64,000 nucleotides of DNA from Hominisplanchenecus murintestinalis (lineage in GTDB: Bacteria > Bacillota > Clostridia > Lachnospirales > Lachnospiraceae), in assembly GCA_004793585.1 (NCBI GenBank), contig SRZB01000010.1:1-64000 (forward strand), given 5' to 3'. Shown in pieces: positions 55,385 to 64,000 of the stretch (positions are counted from its first letter, which is position 1; every line of letters begins with the position of its first letter). The position numbers and the translations under genes are program-made. The notes under the pieces were generated by a model. That model ran no database searches. It was not told where the DNA came from and was given only the letters and a program-made list of their open reading frames with translations.

Positions 55385-55696
55385 ATGCCATCATTAGTTT
55401 GTTCAGCACAGAGCTGCGTCTACAATAATGGGATGTACTGCAGCAAAGGAGATATCAAGGTAGGCGGCGATAACGCCGAGACTTCTGAGGAAACCTGCTG
55501 TACCAGTTTCCGGGCACGTACCAGCGAAGGAGCGAAAAGCTCTATGGGTACGCCATCCCAGAAGATTGAGGTTGCCTGTGAGGCTTGTGAGTGTATGTAC
55601 AATAAAGATTGTGTCTGTGATGCAGATAAAATTGGAATTTCCGGTGCGTCTGCATGCAAATGTGAGCAGACAGAGTGCAGCACATTCCAGAAATAG
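55385..55696 (+). CDS. DUF1540 Cys-rich protein
   Basis: 103 residues from ATG 55385, chosen because AGGAGG lies 8 nt upstream; the in-frame ATG at 55379 is too close to it. Two DUF1540-type Cys clusters are visible: VCSAQSCVYNNGMYCSKGDI with a later CC, and CEACECMYNKDCVCDADKIG with a later CKCEQTEC. They are probably small metal-binding or redox modules; the function is unknown. It has no signal peptide and is followed by a strong terminator. Confidence 0.88.
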   Translation: MPSLVCSAQSCVYNNGMYCSKGDIKVGGDNAETSEETCCTSFRARTSEGAKSSMGTPSQKIEVACEACECMYNKDCVCDADKIGISGASACKCEQTECSTFQK

Positions 55697-55704
55697 AAAT
55701 GGTT

Positions 55705-55748
55705 AAAAATACAGGGATTCGCCAATAGTCGTGAATCCCTGTATTTTT
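55705..55748. terminator. Bidirectional terminator
   Basis: A stem AATACAGGGATTC / GAATCCCTGTATT with a 10-14-nt loop and A/T tracts on both sides, between the convergent DUF1540 and sialidase genes. Confidence 0.82.
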
Positions 55749-55756
55749 TAATGCTT

Positions 55757-58700
55757 TTATTTGATTTTTGCTTTTTTGCTCATGCCTGCTTTTTTCATTT
55801 TCTTAAGCAGTGCATTCCGCAGTGTCTTTTTCATTTTCTTTGGAGTTTTTACCGTCATCTTTGTGGAGGTTTTCTTGAAAGCGCCTGTTTTGATATTCTT
55901 CAGCGCTGTGCCTTTGAGCGTAACCTTGGAGAGCTTTTTACAGCCGTTAAAGGCCTGCTTTCCAATGGAGGATACGTTTGCGCCTATGGTGATCTGTTTA
56001 AGCTTTTTGCATCCGTTAAAGGCTTTTGCGTCAATCTGGATAATCTTGTAGTCTGCGCTGTTGATTTTTACTGTGTTTGGTATGGTAATGGAACCGGCTT
56101 TTGTATTTTTGCATTTTGCTGCGGAAACGGTCTTTTTATCTGCATCCAGAACTTTGTACTCTACATTTTTGTAAGTAATCTTATCTCCTTTTTTTGTGAC
56201 AGGCTGCGGCGACGGCTGCGGTTCGGGATTAGGAGCAGGATTAGGTTCAGGATTCGTAATTTTTTTCAGGCCGTTCTGTGCATTTTTCAGGTTTGCCAGC
56301 AGGTCTGCCAAATCTGCCGGGCTTGCGTCGGCAGGTGGGTTTACGGCAGATTTGTAGGCGTCCGAAAATATTTTCCAGCTATCAGGCGTGTAGCCTGCTG
56401 AGCCTGCGGCATAAATGCTCTGTGCATCAGCAACTGCTGTTGTGAGGTTTGATTTTGCCAGTTCAAGTTTCGCGCTGTCCAGTTTCTGCTGAGCCAGAGT
56501 CAGAGCCTTGAGGGCTGCATAGAGATCATCAGCGCTTTCGCTGTCTGCCGCCTGTTCTGCGTTTGTGAGAGCGGTTGAAAATTCTGTCCAAATGTCATTT
56601 GAAATACCTGAAGGCGGCTGTGTGTCTTTTTTTGCAATGTTTAATGCTGCAGCCAAATCAGATTTTAAGGATTCCACAGATACTTTGATTAGGGCTGCTT
56701 TGGCAGTCTCTAAAGCCTCTATTTTTTCGTACAATTCCAGGAGGCTTAAGTTGCCGTCTGTTGCTTGTTTACAATCTGCCAAGACAGCTTTGAGAGAATT
56801 CAGGGATTCTGGTGTATACAGCCCGTCATCTTTGCTTGTGTTGTTGGAGTTTTCGTATTTTTCCATAAACTCGGAATATGCGGAAGTATATATAAATTCA
56901 GTTTTTGTGTGAGACTCATCGCGGCGGCAGTGGTAAATCTGTTCGCCGTTTTCTGTTTCCGTAACAGGTTTGCTGACAGAACCTTCATCCCATTCATGTC
57001 TCAGGGCAGGAATTACCTCTCCGGGGGTTATGATGCCGTCACATTTGGAGCAGATGGAATCCCCGGTATAGCCTGCCGTGATGCAGGATGCCTCCAGCTT
57101 ATTTTTTTCTACAGGGGTATGTGAACATCCGTCTGCCAGTGCAGGATGCTCTTTTGTTACCCGAATGCTGTAAGGTGTGCCGTCAATAACAGCCTGGGTG
57201 TGTCCTTCGCCGACTCCGGTAATAGAAACAAAGGTAGTTATAAGCGGCTTTGTAAGATCTACACGTTTTGTCTGTGCGTTTGTACCGTTTGTGGGGTACA
57301 GGATGATAATGTTATTTTCATCCCAGATACGGGCAATCAGGTAACGCTTGCCGCTTGTGATGCCGGATGTTCTGGACAATCGTTTATATCCCGGAATTAC
57401 GTCGTCATCGGAGACAGTATCCTGTTTCTCCAGAAGAGCCAGCTCATAGCTGACGTCGTTTGCAGTAAAACCACTGTTTGCATTAAAGGTCATGCTGGGA
57501 GTATGGAATATGACATATCTTGAATCGTTGTGCTGGCAGAGATAGAAAAGATCGCTGTCAGCCGTTGGGGTTACTTTCATATTTATGGCAGAATCATTAA
57601 AGAAGGTAGAGGCGTTTGTGTTTGTCAGATACTTGTTGGCTGCTTCATTCTTAATGTGCCAGTAATTTCCTGAGCTGGTAAAGGTAAACTCTGCATCTGC
57701 AAGATTCAGTGATTTGTTGGGAGTTGAGGAAAAACTGTTTAAACTGGAAGCGACAGCAGTCCCGCTGTGTTCGTACAGTGCGTAAGTAGTTTCCTGACGG
57801 GTGGATACTGACGCACAGGAAGCGTCTGGCTGTGTGTTTACTGTACCGGTTCCTTCGTGTGTAAAGGTTTTTGTACAGGTTTCGCCTTCGGCAACTTCCA
57901 TTTTTACAGGAGTGCTGTCAATGATTCCATTGGGAACAACATCCTGGATATCATAATTATTGAAGAAGATACCGCCGTTATTTCCTTTTTCCCACAGAAG
58001 GGCAAGAGAACCGTCGGCCTGCTCTGTCAGGCAGGAGTAAGCATATCCGCCGCTTCCGAGTGCATAGGCATTCAGCAGTTCCAGCGTGTGCCGGTCATCA
58101 TCGTTTACCAGGAAGGTGTGTATTTTACCATTGGAGCGTCCTGTACTGGGGCATGCAACCATGACAGCCTGTTTCCCGTTGATTTTCTTTGAATAAGAAA
58201 TAGCAGATAGGTTACAGCCGGAACCCGCAGGGATATTCGTGATTACAGTTCTCTTAAAAATATACTCACCTTTGTTATTTTTCTCAGCGTCAGCATAGCA
58301 TATTTTACTGTTCCCGTTGCGGAAGAACATGCGCAGCGTACCCTTGCCATCCTCTATTTCTACAATTTCATTTTCAGAAGACCACATATTTGGCACATCG
58401 TTTGTTCGTTTCCATGTCTTTCCGCGGTCGGAGGAATAGACGATACTGGCATTTTCCTGTTCTCCCGTGATATTTCCAGAGTTGTCGTATACGCCAAATA
58501 CAATCGTTCCATCACTTGTGACCATTCCCTGTCCGGGTGAGACGAGGATGGCGTGTTCGTTGGTGCGTCTTTTTACCTGGTCGTTAATATCCCGCGGATT
58601 TGTCCAGGTTTTTCCATTGTCCTTGGAAGTTACCATCCAGATATGGGCAACGCAGTAAATGTGGAATTTGGAATCCTCATAATATATGTTCTGTTGTACT

Positions 58701-59602
58701 TCACCAATAGGATCTGTATTAATGGAGTCAGAACGTACCTGCATTTGTTTTAAATCATCAATATATTCTCCGTCATCGTTTATTGTATAGAGATTATACC
58801 ATTCATCTACGCCAAAACCTGTAGGAGAGTTGTCTGACCTTGAAAGAATAGGGGCGAATCCGTCCGTAAAGTCACTTACATAGTAAGGATATGTTTGTAA
58901 ATCTGTGTCGGATGGTTCCGTCATGACTTTGGTGTAATCTTCTGTCACCGCAAGACGGCGTTTCCCGTCTACTGTCACGTATCCTGTTCCGGTTCCTACG
59001 CTTCCTGTGCATGGAAGAGCCGGGTTATTACCTATATAGCGAAGGATATTTGAATTGTTTGGGTCTATGTGCGCCTGGTTTTGGTAGAGAGTGGTAGCTC
59101 CGGTGGGGTTTACATCTGCAAAGCAGTAAACGGTACCATCCGGTCCCTGCAGGATACAGGAGTCGATAATAGTCGTAGCGTCGCTCCAAAGAGGGTTAGA
59201 ATCATGTCCGGAAAATCCATTGCTGTCTGGGAAAAAGAAAGGAAAGCTGTAATTCCAGGTCTTTCCTCCATCACTGGATACGGATGCAATGGTATCCAGT
59301 CCGCCGCCGTCGGCAAATCTTTCCCACCGGGCATCGGCAGTTGCCAAAAGGTCGCCGTTTTCCAAGGTAATTAATGCAGGGATACGAAATCCTTTACTGC
59401 CGGCAGTATTTGTAGCAAAGGGCTGGTTCTGTGTGACATTCTCTTCACATACAGATAAACTTCCGGCTTTTTTAAGTACAGGCTTGTCTGTAGCCGCAGC
59501 GGAAGAGGAGAGTGAAAAAGCAGGGAGCATCGAAAACGCCACGGTACTTGCAGTAACGATGGTTAGACCCCGTTTCCACATCTGTGAAAATTTGTTTATC
59601 AT
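55757..59602 (-). CDS. Secreted multidomain sialidase (GH33), copy 1
   Basis: 1,281 residues; AGGAGG lies 6 nt before the ATG. A signal peptide covers about residues 1-36. The GH33 catalytic domain starts at once: FRIP at 72-75, ADARW with R92 and a likely acid Asp D98, an Asp box SSDGGKTW (109-116) and further boxes (SKDNGKTW, SSDRGKTW). TLRMFFRNG carries a second triad Arg. Next come a beta-trefoil-like segment, a CSH...C..C-type module and helical FIVAR-like repeats. C-terminal BspA-type leucine-rich repeats (IDAKAFNGCKKLKQITIGAN) and a Lys-rich tail end it. It releases sialic acid from mucin glycans. There is no LPXTG anchor. Confidence 0.9.
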   Translation of the reverse strand: MINKFSQMWKRGLTIVTASTVAFSMLPAFSLSSSAAATDKPVLKKAGSLSVCEENVTQNQPFATNTAGSKGFRIPALITLENGDLLATADARWERFADGGGLDTIASVSSDGGKTWNYSFPFFFPDSNGFSGHDSNPLWSDATTIIDSCILQGPDGTVYCFADVNPTGATTLYQNQAHIDPNNSNILRYIGNNPALPCTGSVGTGTGYVTVDGKRRLAVTEDYTKVMTEPSDTDLQTYPYYVSDFTDGFAPILSRSDNSPTGFGVDEWYNLYTINDDGEYIDDLKQMQVRSDSINTDPIGEVQQNIYYEDSKFHIYCVAHIWMVTSKDNGKTWTNPRDINDQVKRRTNEHAILVSPGQGMVTSDGTIVFGVYDNSGNITGEQENASIVYSSDRGKTWKRTNDVPNMWSSENEIVEIEDGKGTLRMFFRNGNSKICYADAEKNNKGEYIFKRTVITNIPAGSGCNLSAISYSKKINGKQAVMVACPSTGRSNGKIHTFLVNDDDRHTLELLNAYALGSGGYAYSCLTEQADGSLALLWEKGNNGGIFFNNYDIQDVVPNGIIDSTPVKMEVAEGETCTKTFTHEGTGTVNTQPDASCASVSTRQETTYALYEHSGTAVASSLNSFSSTPNKSLNLADAEFTFTSSGNYWHIKNEAANKYLTNTNASTFFNDSAINMKVTPTADSDLFYLCQHNDSRYVIFHTPSMTFNANSGFTANDVSYELALLEKQDTVSDDDVIPGYKRLSRTSGITSGKRYLIARIWDENNIIILYPTNGTNAQTKRVDLTKPLITTFVSITGVGEGHTQAVIDGTPYSIRVTKEHPALADGCSHTPVEKNKLEASCITAGYTGDSICSKCDGIITPGEVIPALRHEWDEGSVSKPVTETENGEQIYHCRRDESHTKTEFIYTSAYSEFMEKYENSNNTSKDDGLYTPESLNSLKAVLADCKQATDGNLSLLELYEKIEALETAKAALIKVSVESLKSDLAAALNIAKKDTQPPSGISNDIWTEFSTALTNAEQAADSESADDLYAALKALTLAQQKLDSAKLELAKSNLTTAVADAQSIYAAGSAGYTPDSWKIFSDAYKSAVNPPADASPADLADLLANLKNAQNGLKKITNPEPNPAPNPEPQPSPQPVTKKGDKITYKNVEYKVLDADKKTVSAAKCKNTKAGSITIPNTVKINSADYKIIQIDAKAFNGCKKLKQITIGANVSSIGKQAFNGCKKLSKVTLKGTALKNIKTGAFKKTSTKMTVKTPKKMKKTLRNALLKKMKKAGMSKKAKIK

Positions 59603-59631
59603 ATAAAACCTCCTGTTAAGTTAATAATCTT

Positions 59632-59660
59632 ATTATAATAAAAAAAGAAAATTCTTTCAA
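59632..59660 (-). promoter_or_regulatory. Promoter of sialidase copy 1
   Basis: On the minus strand TTGAAA (59655-59660), a 17-nt spacer and TATAAT (59632-59637). Sialidase copy 2 has the same boxes and spacing. Confidence 0.75.
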
Positions 59661-59740
59661 TAGAAGAAAGAAAATAAATGAAATCATTAAATTTAGGAAA
59701 TTTAAAAATATCGGAAATGGTTTCAAAAAATTATGAAAAT

Positions 59741-59767
59741 AAAAGACCGCCCGGGTGATACCCGGGC
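59741..59767 (-). terminator. Terminator of sialidase copy 2
   Basis: A perfect 8-bp GC stem (GCCCGGGT / ACCCGGGC) with a 3-nt loop, followed on the minus strand by GGTCTTTTATTTT. Confidence 0.75.
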
Positions 59768-59774
59768 AGCCGTT

Positions 59775-62700
59775 TTATTTAATTTTTGCTTTTTTACTCA
59801 TACCGGCTTTTTTCATCTTTTTCAGAAGAGCGGTACGCTGGGACTTTTTGAGTTTTTTCGGCGCTTTTACAGTCATTTTAGATGAAGTTTTCTTAAATGC
59901 GCCAGATTTAATGTTTTTGAGTTTCGTTCCCTTTAGTGTTACCTTGCCCAGCTTCTTACAGCCTTGGAATGCGTTTTTTCCGATGGAAGCCACATTTGTG
60001 CCAATAGTAATTTGCTTGAGTTTTGTGCAGTTTTTAAATGCATTTGTGTCAATTTGAATGACCTTGTAGGATTTTCCGTTAATTTTTACTGTCGCAGGAA
60101 TTGTGACAGAAGCAGCCTTTTTATTTTGGCATTTTGCTGCGGAAACTGTCAGTTTTTTTACATCCAGAACTTTGTAGTCTACGCCCTTATAAGGAAGGAT
60201 ATCCCCTTTTTTGGTTATAGGCTCAGGCTGGGGTACGGGAGCAGTTTGTTTTAGGTTCCCCTGTGCGCGCGTCAGGTTGTCTAACAGTGTTTTCAGGGCA
60301 GAAGCATCTGCGTTTGCCGGTGGGTTTGCGGCAGCATTGTACGCTGCGGCGAATGCATTCCAGGTTTCAGGGGTATAATTACCCTGTCCCTTTGCATAAA
60401 TGCCTTTTGCCTGCGAAACAGCGGCAGCTAAATTATTTTTTGCTGTGGCCAGCGCTTCAGCCACGAGCATTTCTTTGGCGTCGTTCAGGTCTTTCAGAGC
60501 CTGGTTCAGATTTTTCAGCAGTGTCCAGATATCTTCTTCAGTTGCATCATCCGGGACAGGTGCAGAGGCTTTTTGCAAAGCATCCTGGAACGTGTTCCAG
60601 ATATCAGCGGAAACTCCGCCCTGAGAAGCGGCGTCCTTTTGTGCTGCAGTTACTGCCTGGGTCAGTTCTTCTTTGAGAGTTTCTACAGTCTTTGGTTTCA
60701 GAGCATTTTTTGCAGTGCGCAGAAGGTTTTCCAGGCGGTACATTTCTGCGCGGGATGCATTTTTGCCGGAAAGGGCTTTCTGTGCAGAGTCATAAGCTGT
60801 TTGTAATATTACAGCGCCGACGGATTCGTACATATCTAAATTTTCTATCAAAACTTCGCTTTCCTCACATGCATCTGCCAGAAGGGAAAATGCCGATGAG
60901 TAGATGATTTCTGTTTTTTTATGGAAGACGTCGTTCTGGCAGGTGTACACTTTTACACCATCCTCTGTACGGGAAACTTCTTTTGTGATGGTTCCCTCGT
61001 CCCATTTGTGCCCGCCAAGGGAGGGGATTTCTTCACCGGATTCAACAAGGCCGCCGCAGAGGCTGCAGATTTTATCTCCACTGTACCCTTCATCTTCACA
61101 GGAGGCGGGTAATGCATTTTTTATCACGGCGCTGTGGCTGCAGCCGGAGTCTGCCTCACCGTATTCTTCTGTTACATGAATCTGATAACGGACTCCGTCA
61201 ATGATGGCTGTGGTATATCCTTCGCCAAGTCCGGTAAAGGTGAGCGTGGGGTTGTTGACGGAAACAGCAGGATTCAGGAGTTTGGTCTGCGCAGCCGTAC
61301 CGTTTGTGGGATAGAGGATAATCGCTTTGTTATCCTGCAGGTGTGCGATCAGGTATTTCTTTCCGCTTGTAATAGATGAAACCTGTTTGTAACCCGGAAT
61401 GGTATCAGTTTCTGAAACCTTGTCCTGCTTTTCAAGCAGTACTATTTCATATTTGCTATCGCCATCTGTGTAATTTTCATTTGTGTTAAAGGTCATGTTA
61501 GGATTGTTAAAAGTAATATAACGTGTTCCGTCCTCTTTGCAGATGCGGAACGTGTTCTGCCCGGCAGTCGGCGTAACAGTCATGTTAGCAGCAGTAGTTG
61601 AGAAAAATGCCTCCGCAGAATTATCGTTTGTCAGGTATAATTTTTTTGATTTATTTTTTATTGTCCATGTAGTTCCTGAACCTGTAAACGTAAATTCTGC
61701 ATCAGAAGGCAGAAGGGAAAGGTTAGCTTCTGTTGAAAAACTGTCCAGGCTGGAAGCAACATTGCTGGTGTGGTCGTACATTGCAAAGTGGGTATTTTCT
61801 TTGCCTATAGATACAACCTGGTTATCCGGCGCCTGGGTGATGTTTCCTTCGTAGGTGTAAACTTTTGAGAAAGTGTCTCCGCTTTCAAGGTTTATCTTGG
61901 TAGTACTTCCTTCGATATTCTTATTTGGAATTACATCTGAGATGTCGAATTTGCTAAAACGGATAGCGTAGTGGTTTGGCTCCCAGAGCAGGCCAAGGCT
62001 GCCGTCTTCCAGTTCTGTAAGGCTGGAATATACGAAGCTTGCATAACCGCCCTGTCCTTCGGGGATTTTGAAGGTGTTGATAAGTTCCATGGAATGTTCC
62101 GCATCATCATTTACTAAAAGAGTGTGGATGACACCGTTTGCACGCACACCGGAAGGACATGCAACCAAAATCACCTGCTTGCCGTCTATTTTTTTGGAAT
62201 AGGAAATTGCGCTGAGGTTGCAGCCAGTCTGGTGGGAGGCGGGACTTGCTTTGGGAGCGCCCATCTCATACGTGCCGTCCGGCTGTTTTACGATGTCCGC
62301 ATATGCCAGGGCGCCAACGGGGTTCTTATAATCGCCGCGGCGGAAAAACATGCGCAGAGTACCGTCCCCAAGCTCTACGATTTCATCCTCAGAGGAACAG
62401 GTGTAATCTTCAGTTGCAGGAATATTCTCTGTACGCTGCCAGGTGGAACCATTATCAGTAGAATATACCATACTGGCCTGTTCGCCTCCTTCTGTTTTAT
62501 AAAAGCCAATTGTGATGTCGCCATTGCTGATTGTCGTTCCTTTTCCGGGGGAAACCAGGAGGGCTGTCTCTCCTTCTTTCTTAATCTGTGTATTTAGAAT
62601 CTGTGGGTTGTCCCAGGTACGTCCGTGGTCTTTCGATTCTACAGACATAATATAGCCTGTCCGGTACACATGAAGGTCAGAACCGGCATAGAATGCATTC

Positions 62701-63554
62701 TGCTGTACCATAACATCCGGCTCATCTTCGTCGGTACTTTCCTGTTTAACCTGAACCTGCCGCAGAGTGTCTTTATATTCGCCGTTTTCAACGGAGTAGA
62801 GGTTGTACCACTCATCGACGCCATATTTAGAGGGAGTCCCGTCTTCCATATTGAGGACAGGGGCAAAACCTTCTTCGTCAAAATCACCTACATAATATTC
62901 GTAGCCTGCATTAGCCTCGTCCGGGCGGTTGTTAGATTTGGAATAATCGGATGTAAGCGCGAGACGCAGCGTGCCGTTTACATCCACATAGCCGGTTCCG
63001 GCTCCGGGAGATTTAAATCCGGACATGGTGGTAACACCCGTGGGGTTTACGTCGGCAATACAGTAAATCGTGCCGTCGGGTCCTTCCACAACGCCTGGGT
63101 CGATGATAGTGGTGGCGTTTGCCTTGGTGCTGTTTCCGGGATAGCCGTCGCTGTCCGGAAAGTAAAATGGGAAGCTGTAGTACCAGGTTTTTCCTCCATC
63201 GCTGGATACGGAAGCGATACTGTCCAGACCGCCGCCGTCAGGCGCGTCAGAGCCGTCAGCGACTCCGTACCTGGCGTCTGCGGTAGCCAGAAGGTCTCCG
63301 TTCTGCAGGGTAATCAGTGCAGGAATGCGAAAACGCTCGCAGCCTGCCGTTCCTCTGGCAAAAGGTTCGTTCCGCGTGAAGTTTTCTTTGCTGACAGGGA
63401 CGCTCCCGGCTTTCAGGAGAGAAGGTTTTGTGGTAGCAGCGGCAGAGACGGGCAGCGACAGAGACGGCAGCATAGAAATTACCATAGCTCCGGCAGTGAC
63501 AATACCCAGACCACGTTTCCACAGATGTGAAAGAGTTGAGAGTTTCAGTAACAT
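59775..63554 (-). CDS. Secreted multidomain sialidase (GH33), copy 2
   Basis: 1,259 residues with the same layout as copy 1; AGGAGG lies 6 nt before the ATG. A signal peptide (WKRGLGIVTAGAMVISMLPS) precedes the GH33 domain with FRIPALITLQNGDLLATADA, Asp boxes (SSDGGKTW, SKDHGRTW, STDNGSTW) and TLRMFFRRG. Beta-trefoil-like, CSH-type, FIVAR-like and BspA-type repeat regions follow in the same order. Near the acid Asp it carries a short insertion (YGVADGSDAPDGGG) absent from copy 1, which could change linkage preference. The two genes are a tandem duplication that has since diverged. Each has its own promoter. Confidence 0.9.
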   Translation of the reverse strand: MLLKLSTLSHLWKRGLGIVTAGAMVISMLPSLSLPVSAAATTKPSLLKAGSVPVSKENFTRNEPFARGTAGCERFRIPALITLQNGDLLATADARYGVADGSDAPDGGGLDSIASVSSDGGKTWYYSFPFYFPDSDGYPGNSTKANATTIIDPGVVEGPDGTIYCIADVNPTGVTTMSGFKSPGAGTGYVDVNGTLRLALTSDYSKSNNRPDEANAGYEYYVGDFDEEGFAPVLNMEDGTPSKYGVDEWYNLYSVENGEYKDTLRQVQVKQESTDEDEPDVMVQQNAFYAGSDLHVYRTGYIMSVESKDHGRTWDNPQILNTQIKKEGETALLVSPGKGTTISNGDITIGFYKTEGGEQASMVYSTDNGSTWQRTENIPATEDYTCSSEDEIVELGDGTLRMFFRRGDYKNPVGALAYADIVKQPDGTYEMGAPKASPASHQTGCNLSAISYSKKIDGKQVILVACPSGVRANGVIHTLLVNDDAEHSMELINTFKIPEGQGGYASFVYSSLTELEDGSLGLLWEPNHYAIRFSKFDISDVIPNKNIEGSTTKINLESGDTFSKVYTYEGNITQAPDNQVVSIGKENTHFAMYDHTSNVASSLDSFSTEANLSLLPSDAEFTFTGSGTTWTIKNKSKKLYLTNDNSAEAFFSTTAANMTVTPTAGQNTFRICKEDGTRYITFNNPNMTFNTNENYTDGDSKYEIVLLEKQDKVSETDTIPGYKQVSSITSGKKYLIAHLQDNKAIILYPTNGTAAQTKLLNPAVSVNNPTLTFTGLGEGYTTAIIDGVRYQIHVTEEYGEADSGCSHSAVIKNALPASCEDEGYSGDKICSLCGGLVESGEEIPSLGGHKWDEGTITKEVSRTEDGVKVYTCQNDVFHKKTEIIYSSAFSLLADACEESEVLIENLDMYESVGAVILQTAYDSAQKALSGKNASRAEMYRLENLLRTAKNALKPKTVETLKEELTQAVTAAQKDAASQGGVSADIWNTFQDALQKASAPVPDDATEEDIWTLLKNLNQALKDLNDAKEMLVAEALATAKNNLAAAVSQAKGIYAKGQGNYTPETWNAFAAAYNAAANPPANADASALKTLLDNLTRAQGNLKQTAPVPQPEPITKKGDILPYKGVDYKVLDVKKLTVSAAKCQNKKAASVTIPATVKINGKSYKVIQIDTNAFKNCTKLKQITIGTNVASIGKNAFQGCKKLGKVTLKGTKLKNIKSGAFKKTSSKMTVKAPKKLKKSQRTALLKKMKKAGMSKKAKIK

Positions 63555-63588
63555 GTGGCACCTCCTAAAAATTAATAAATTTTTCTAT

Positions 63589-63617
63589 ATTATAGTAAGA
63601 AAACAGGAATGTTTCAA
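63589..63617 (-). promoter_or_regulatory. Promoter of sialidase copy 2
   Basis: On the minus strand TTGAAA (63612-63617), a 17-nt spacer and TATAAT (63589-63594), identical in boxes and spacing to the promoter of copy 1. Confidence 0.75.
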
Positions 63618-63776
63618 TAGAACGGTTGGTCGAAAAAGCAAAACAGTCAGGCAGAATCTACAAAAGTACGTAATCTGTAATATTAGGGAGCGGTAGTAGA
63701 CTTTGTATTTTTTCTGTACTATAATAAAAATGATAATAGCAAGGCTTTGCATATATAAAGGAAGAAGGGAAAAATT

Positions 63777-64000
63777 GTGAAACAAAGAGTAATTTCTATA
63801 CTTCTGTCTGTGGCTTTGGCATTGCAGCCATGTATGGCAGGAGCCGCGCAGGGAAGAGTAGAAGCGGCAGAGGAAGCAGGGAGGAAAGAAAGCTGGCAAG
63901 TACAGCATGAGGATGGATCTGACAGGGAAGCGGTGAATCCGGGCGTGGAAAAGGCGTTTACGGAAGAAGCGCCGATAGAGCCGGACGACGGGTGGATACA
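63777..64000 (+). CDS. Secreted protein, 5' end (partial)
   Basis: A GTG start at 63777 after GGAAGAAGGG opens a frame that continues past the window edge; 74 codons are visible. Residues 1-24 form a signal peptide (VISILLSVALALQPCMAGAA), followed by an acidic, low-complexity segment. A promoter with TAGACT (63697-63702) and TATAAT (63720-63725) lies upstream, divergent from sialidase copy 2. Too little is present to name a family; a secreted surface or hydrolytic protein fits the neighbourhood. Confidence 0.65.
   Translation, partial: MKQRVISILLSVALALQPCMAGAAQGRVEAAEEAGRKESWQVQHEDGSDREAVNPGVEKAFTEEAPIEPDDGWI

Noticed and set aside
55757..63554. Sortase-anchored sialidases as substrates of the ICE sortase
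   Set aside because: Both proteins end in Lys-rich tails after leucine-rich repeats, with no LPXTG-like or NPxTG-like motif followed by a membrane segment.
1..64000. CRISPR arrays, tRNA and rRNA genes
   Set aside because: No regularly spaced direct repeats and no recognisable tRNA or rRNA sequences were seen when reading the window; the tRNA-related structure upstream of thrS is a T-box leader.

Overview
The window looks like a gut Lachnospiraceae (Clostridia) genome. The evidence is moderate-GC protein families typical of that group, AGGAGG ribosome-binding sites, TTGACA/TATAAT promoters, a Thr T-box upstream of thrS, DUF1540 and secreted sialidases. The exact species cannot be fixed; a mucin-associated member related to the Ruminococcus torques/gnavus group is a reasonable guess from the sialidases.

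Region 1 (1 to about 48,260) is the right-hand part of an integrative and conjugative element (ICE). It holds the end of a VirB4-type ATPase, a class B sortase, a CD1108-like cell-wall hydrolase, DUF4315, DUF4366, topoisomerase III, and a giant N6-methylase/SNF2 helicase. An ArdC-type antirestriction protein, a TTRAP-like protein, a YodL-domain protein, a MOBP-type relaxase with MobC and a likely oriT follow. An XRE regulator, Tn916 Orf7/Orf8-like regulators and three tandem large serine recombinases close the element. The helicase is interrupted by a 2.36-kb group II intron, and a complete tnpV gene lies out of frame inside the helicase linker. A separately promoted Rpn-like nuclease gene sits as a passenger at about 25 kb.

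Region 1 cargo (29.8-40.95 kb) is an AT-rich peptide-natural-product locus, clearly different in composition from the ICE backbone. It encodes a BlaI-type repressor, a BlaR1-type M56 sensor protease, a PqqD-like peptide-recognition protein and a radical SAM/SPASM maturase. A 47-aa five-cysteine precursor, two ABC exporter halves and a lipoprotein follow. Two near-identical 18-bp palindromes sit 10 nt downstream of the -10 boxes of the blaI and lipoprotein promoters, so both are probably BlaI-controlled. The sensor's external domain resembles the repeats of the lipoprotein. The radical SAM gene is split by a 2,542-bp IS91-family insertion; removing it restores the reading frame exactly. This is the strongest candidate here for an undescribed system.

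Region 2 (about 48.3-64 kb) is chromosome. It carries a degenerate tyrosine-recombinase-like gene, an AAA/PD-(D/E)XK protein, an ECF sigma/RsgI-like anti-sigma pair, and a convergent His/Cys-rich secreted protein. T-box-controlled thrS and a DUF1540 protein follow. Two paralogous 1.26-1.28-kaa secreted sialidases lie in tandem on the minus strand, and the window ends in the 5' end of another secreted protein.
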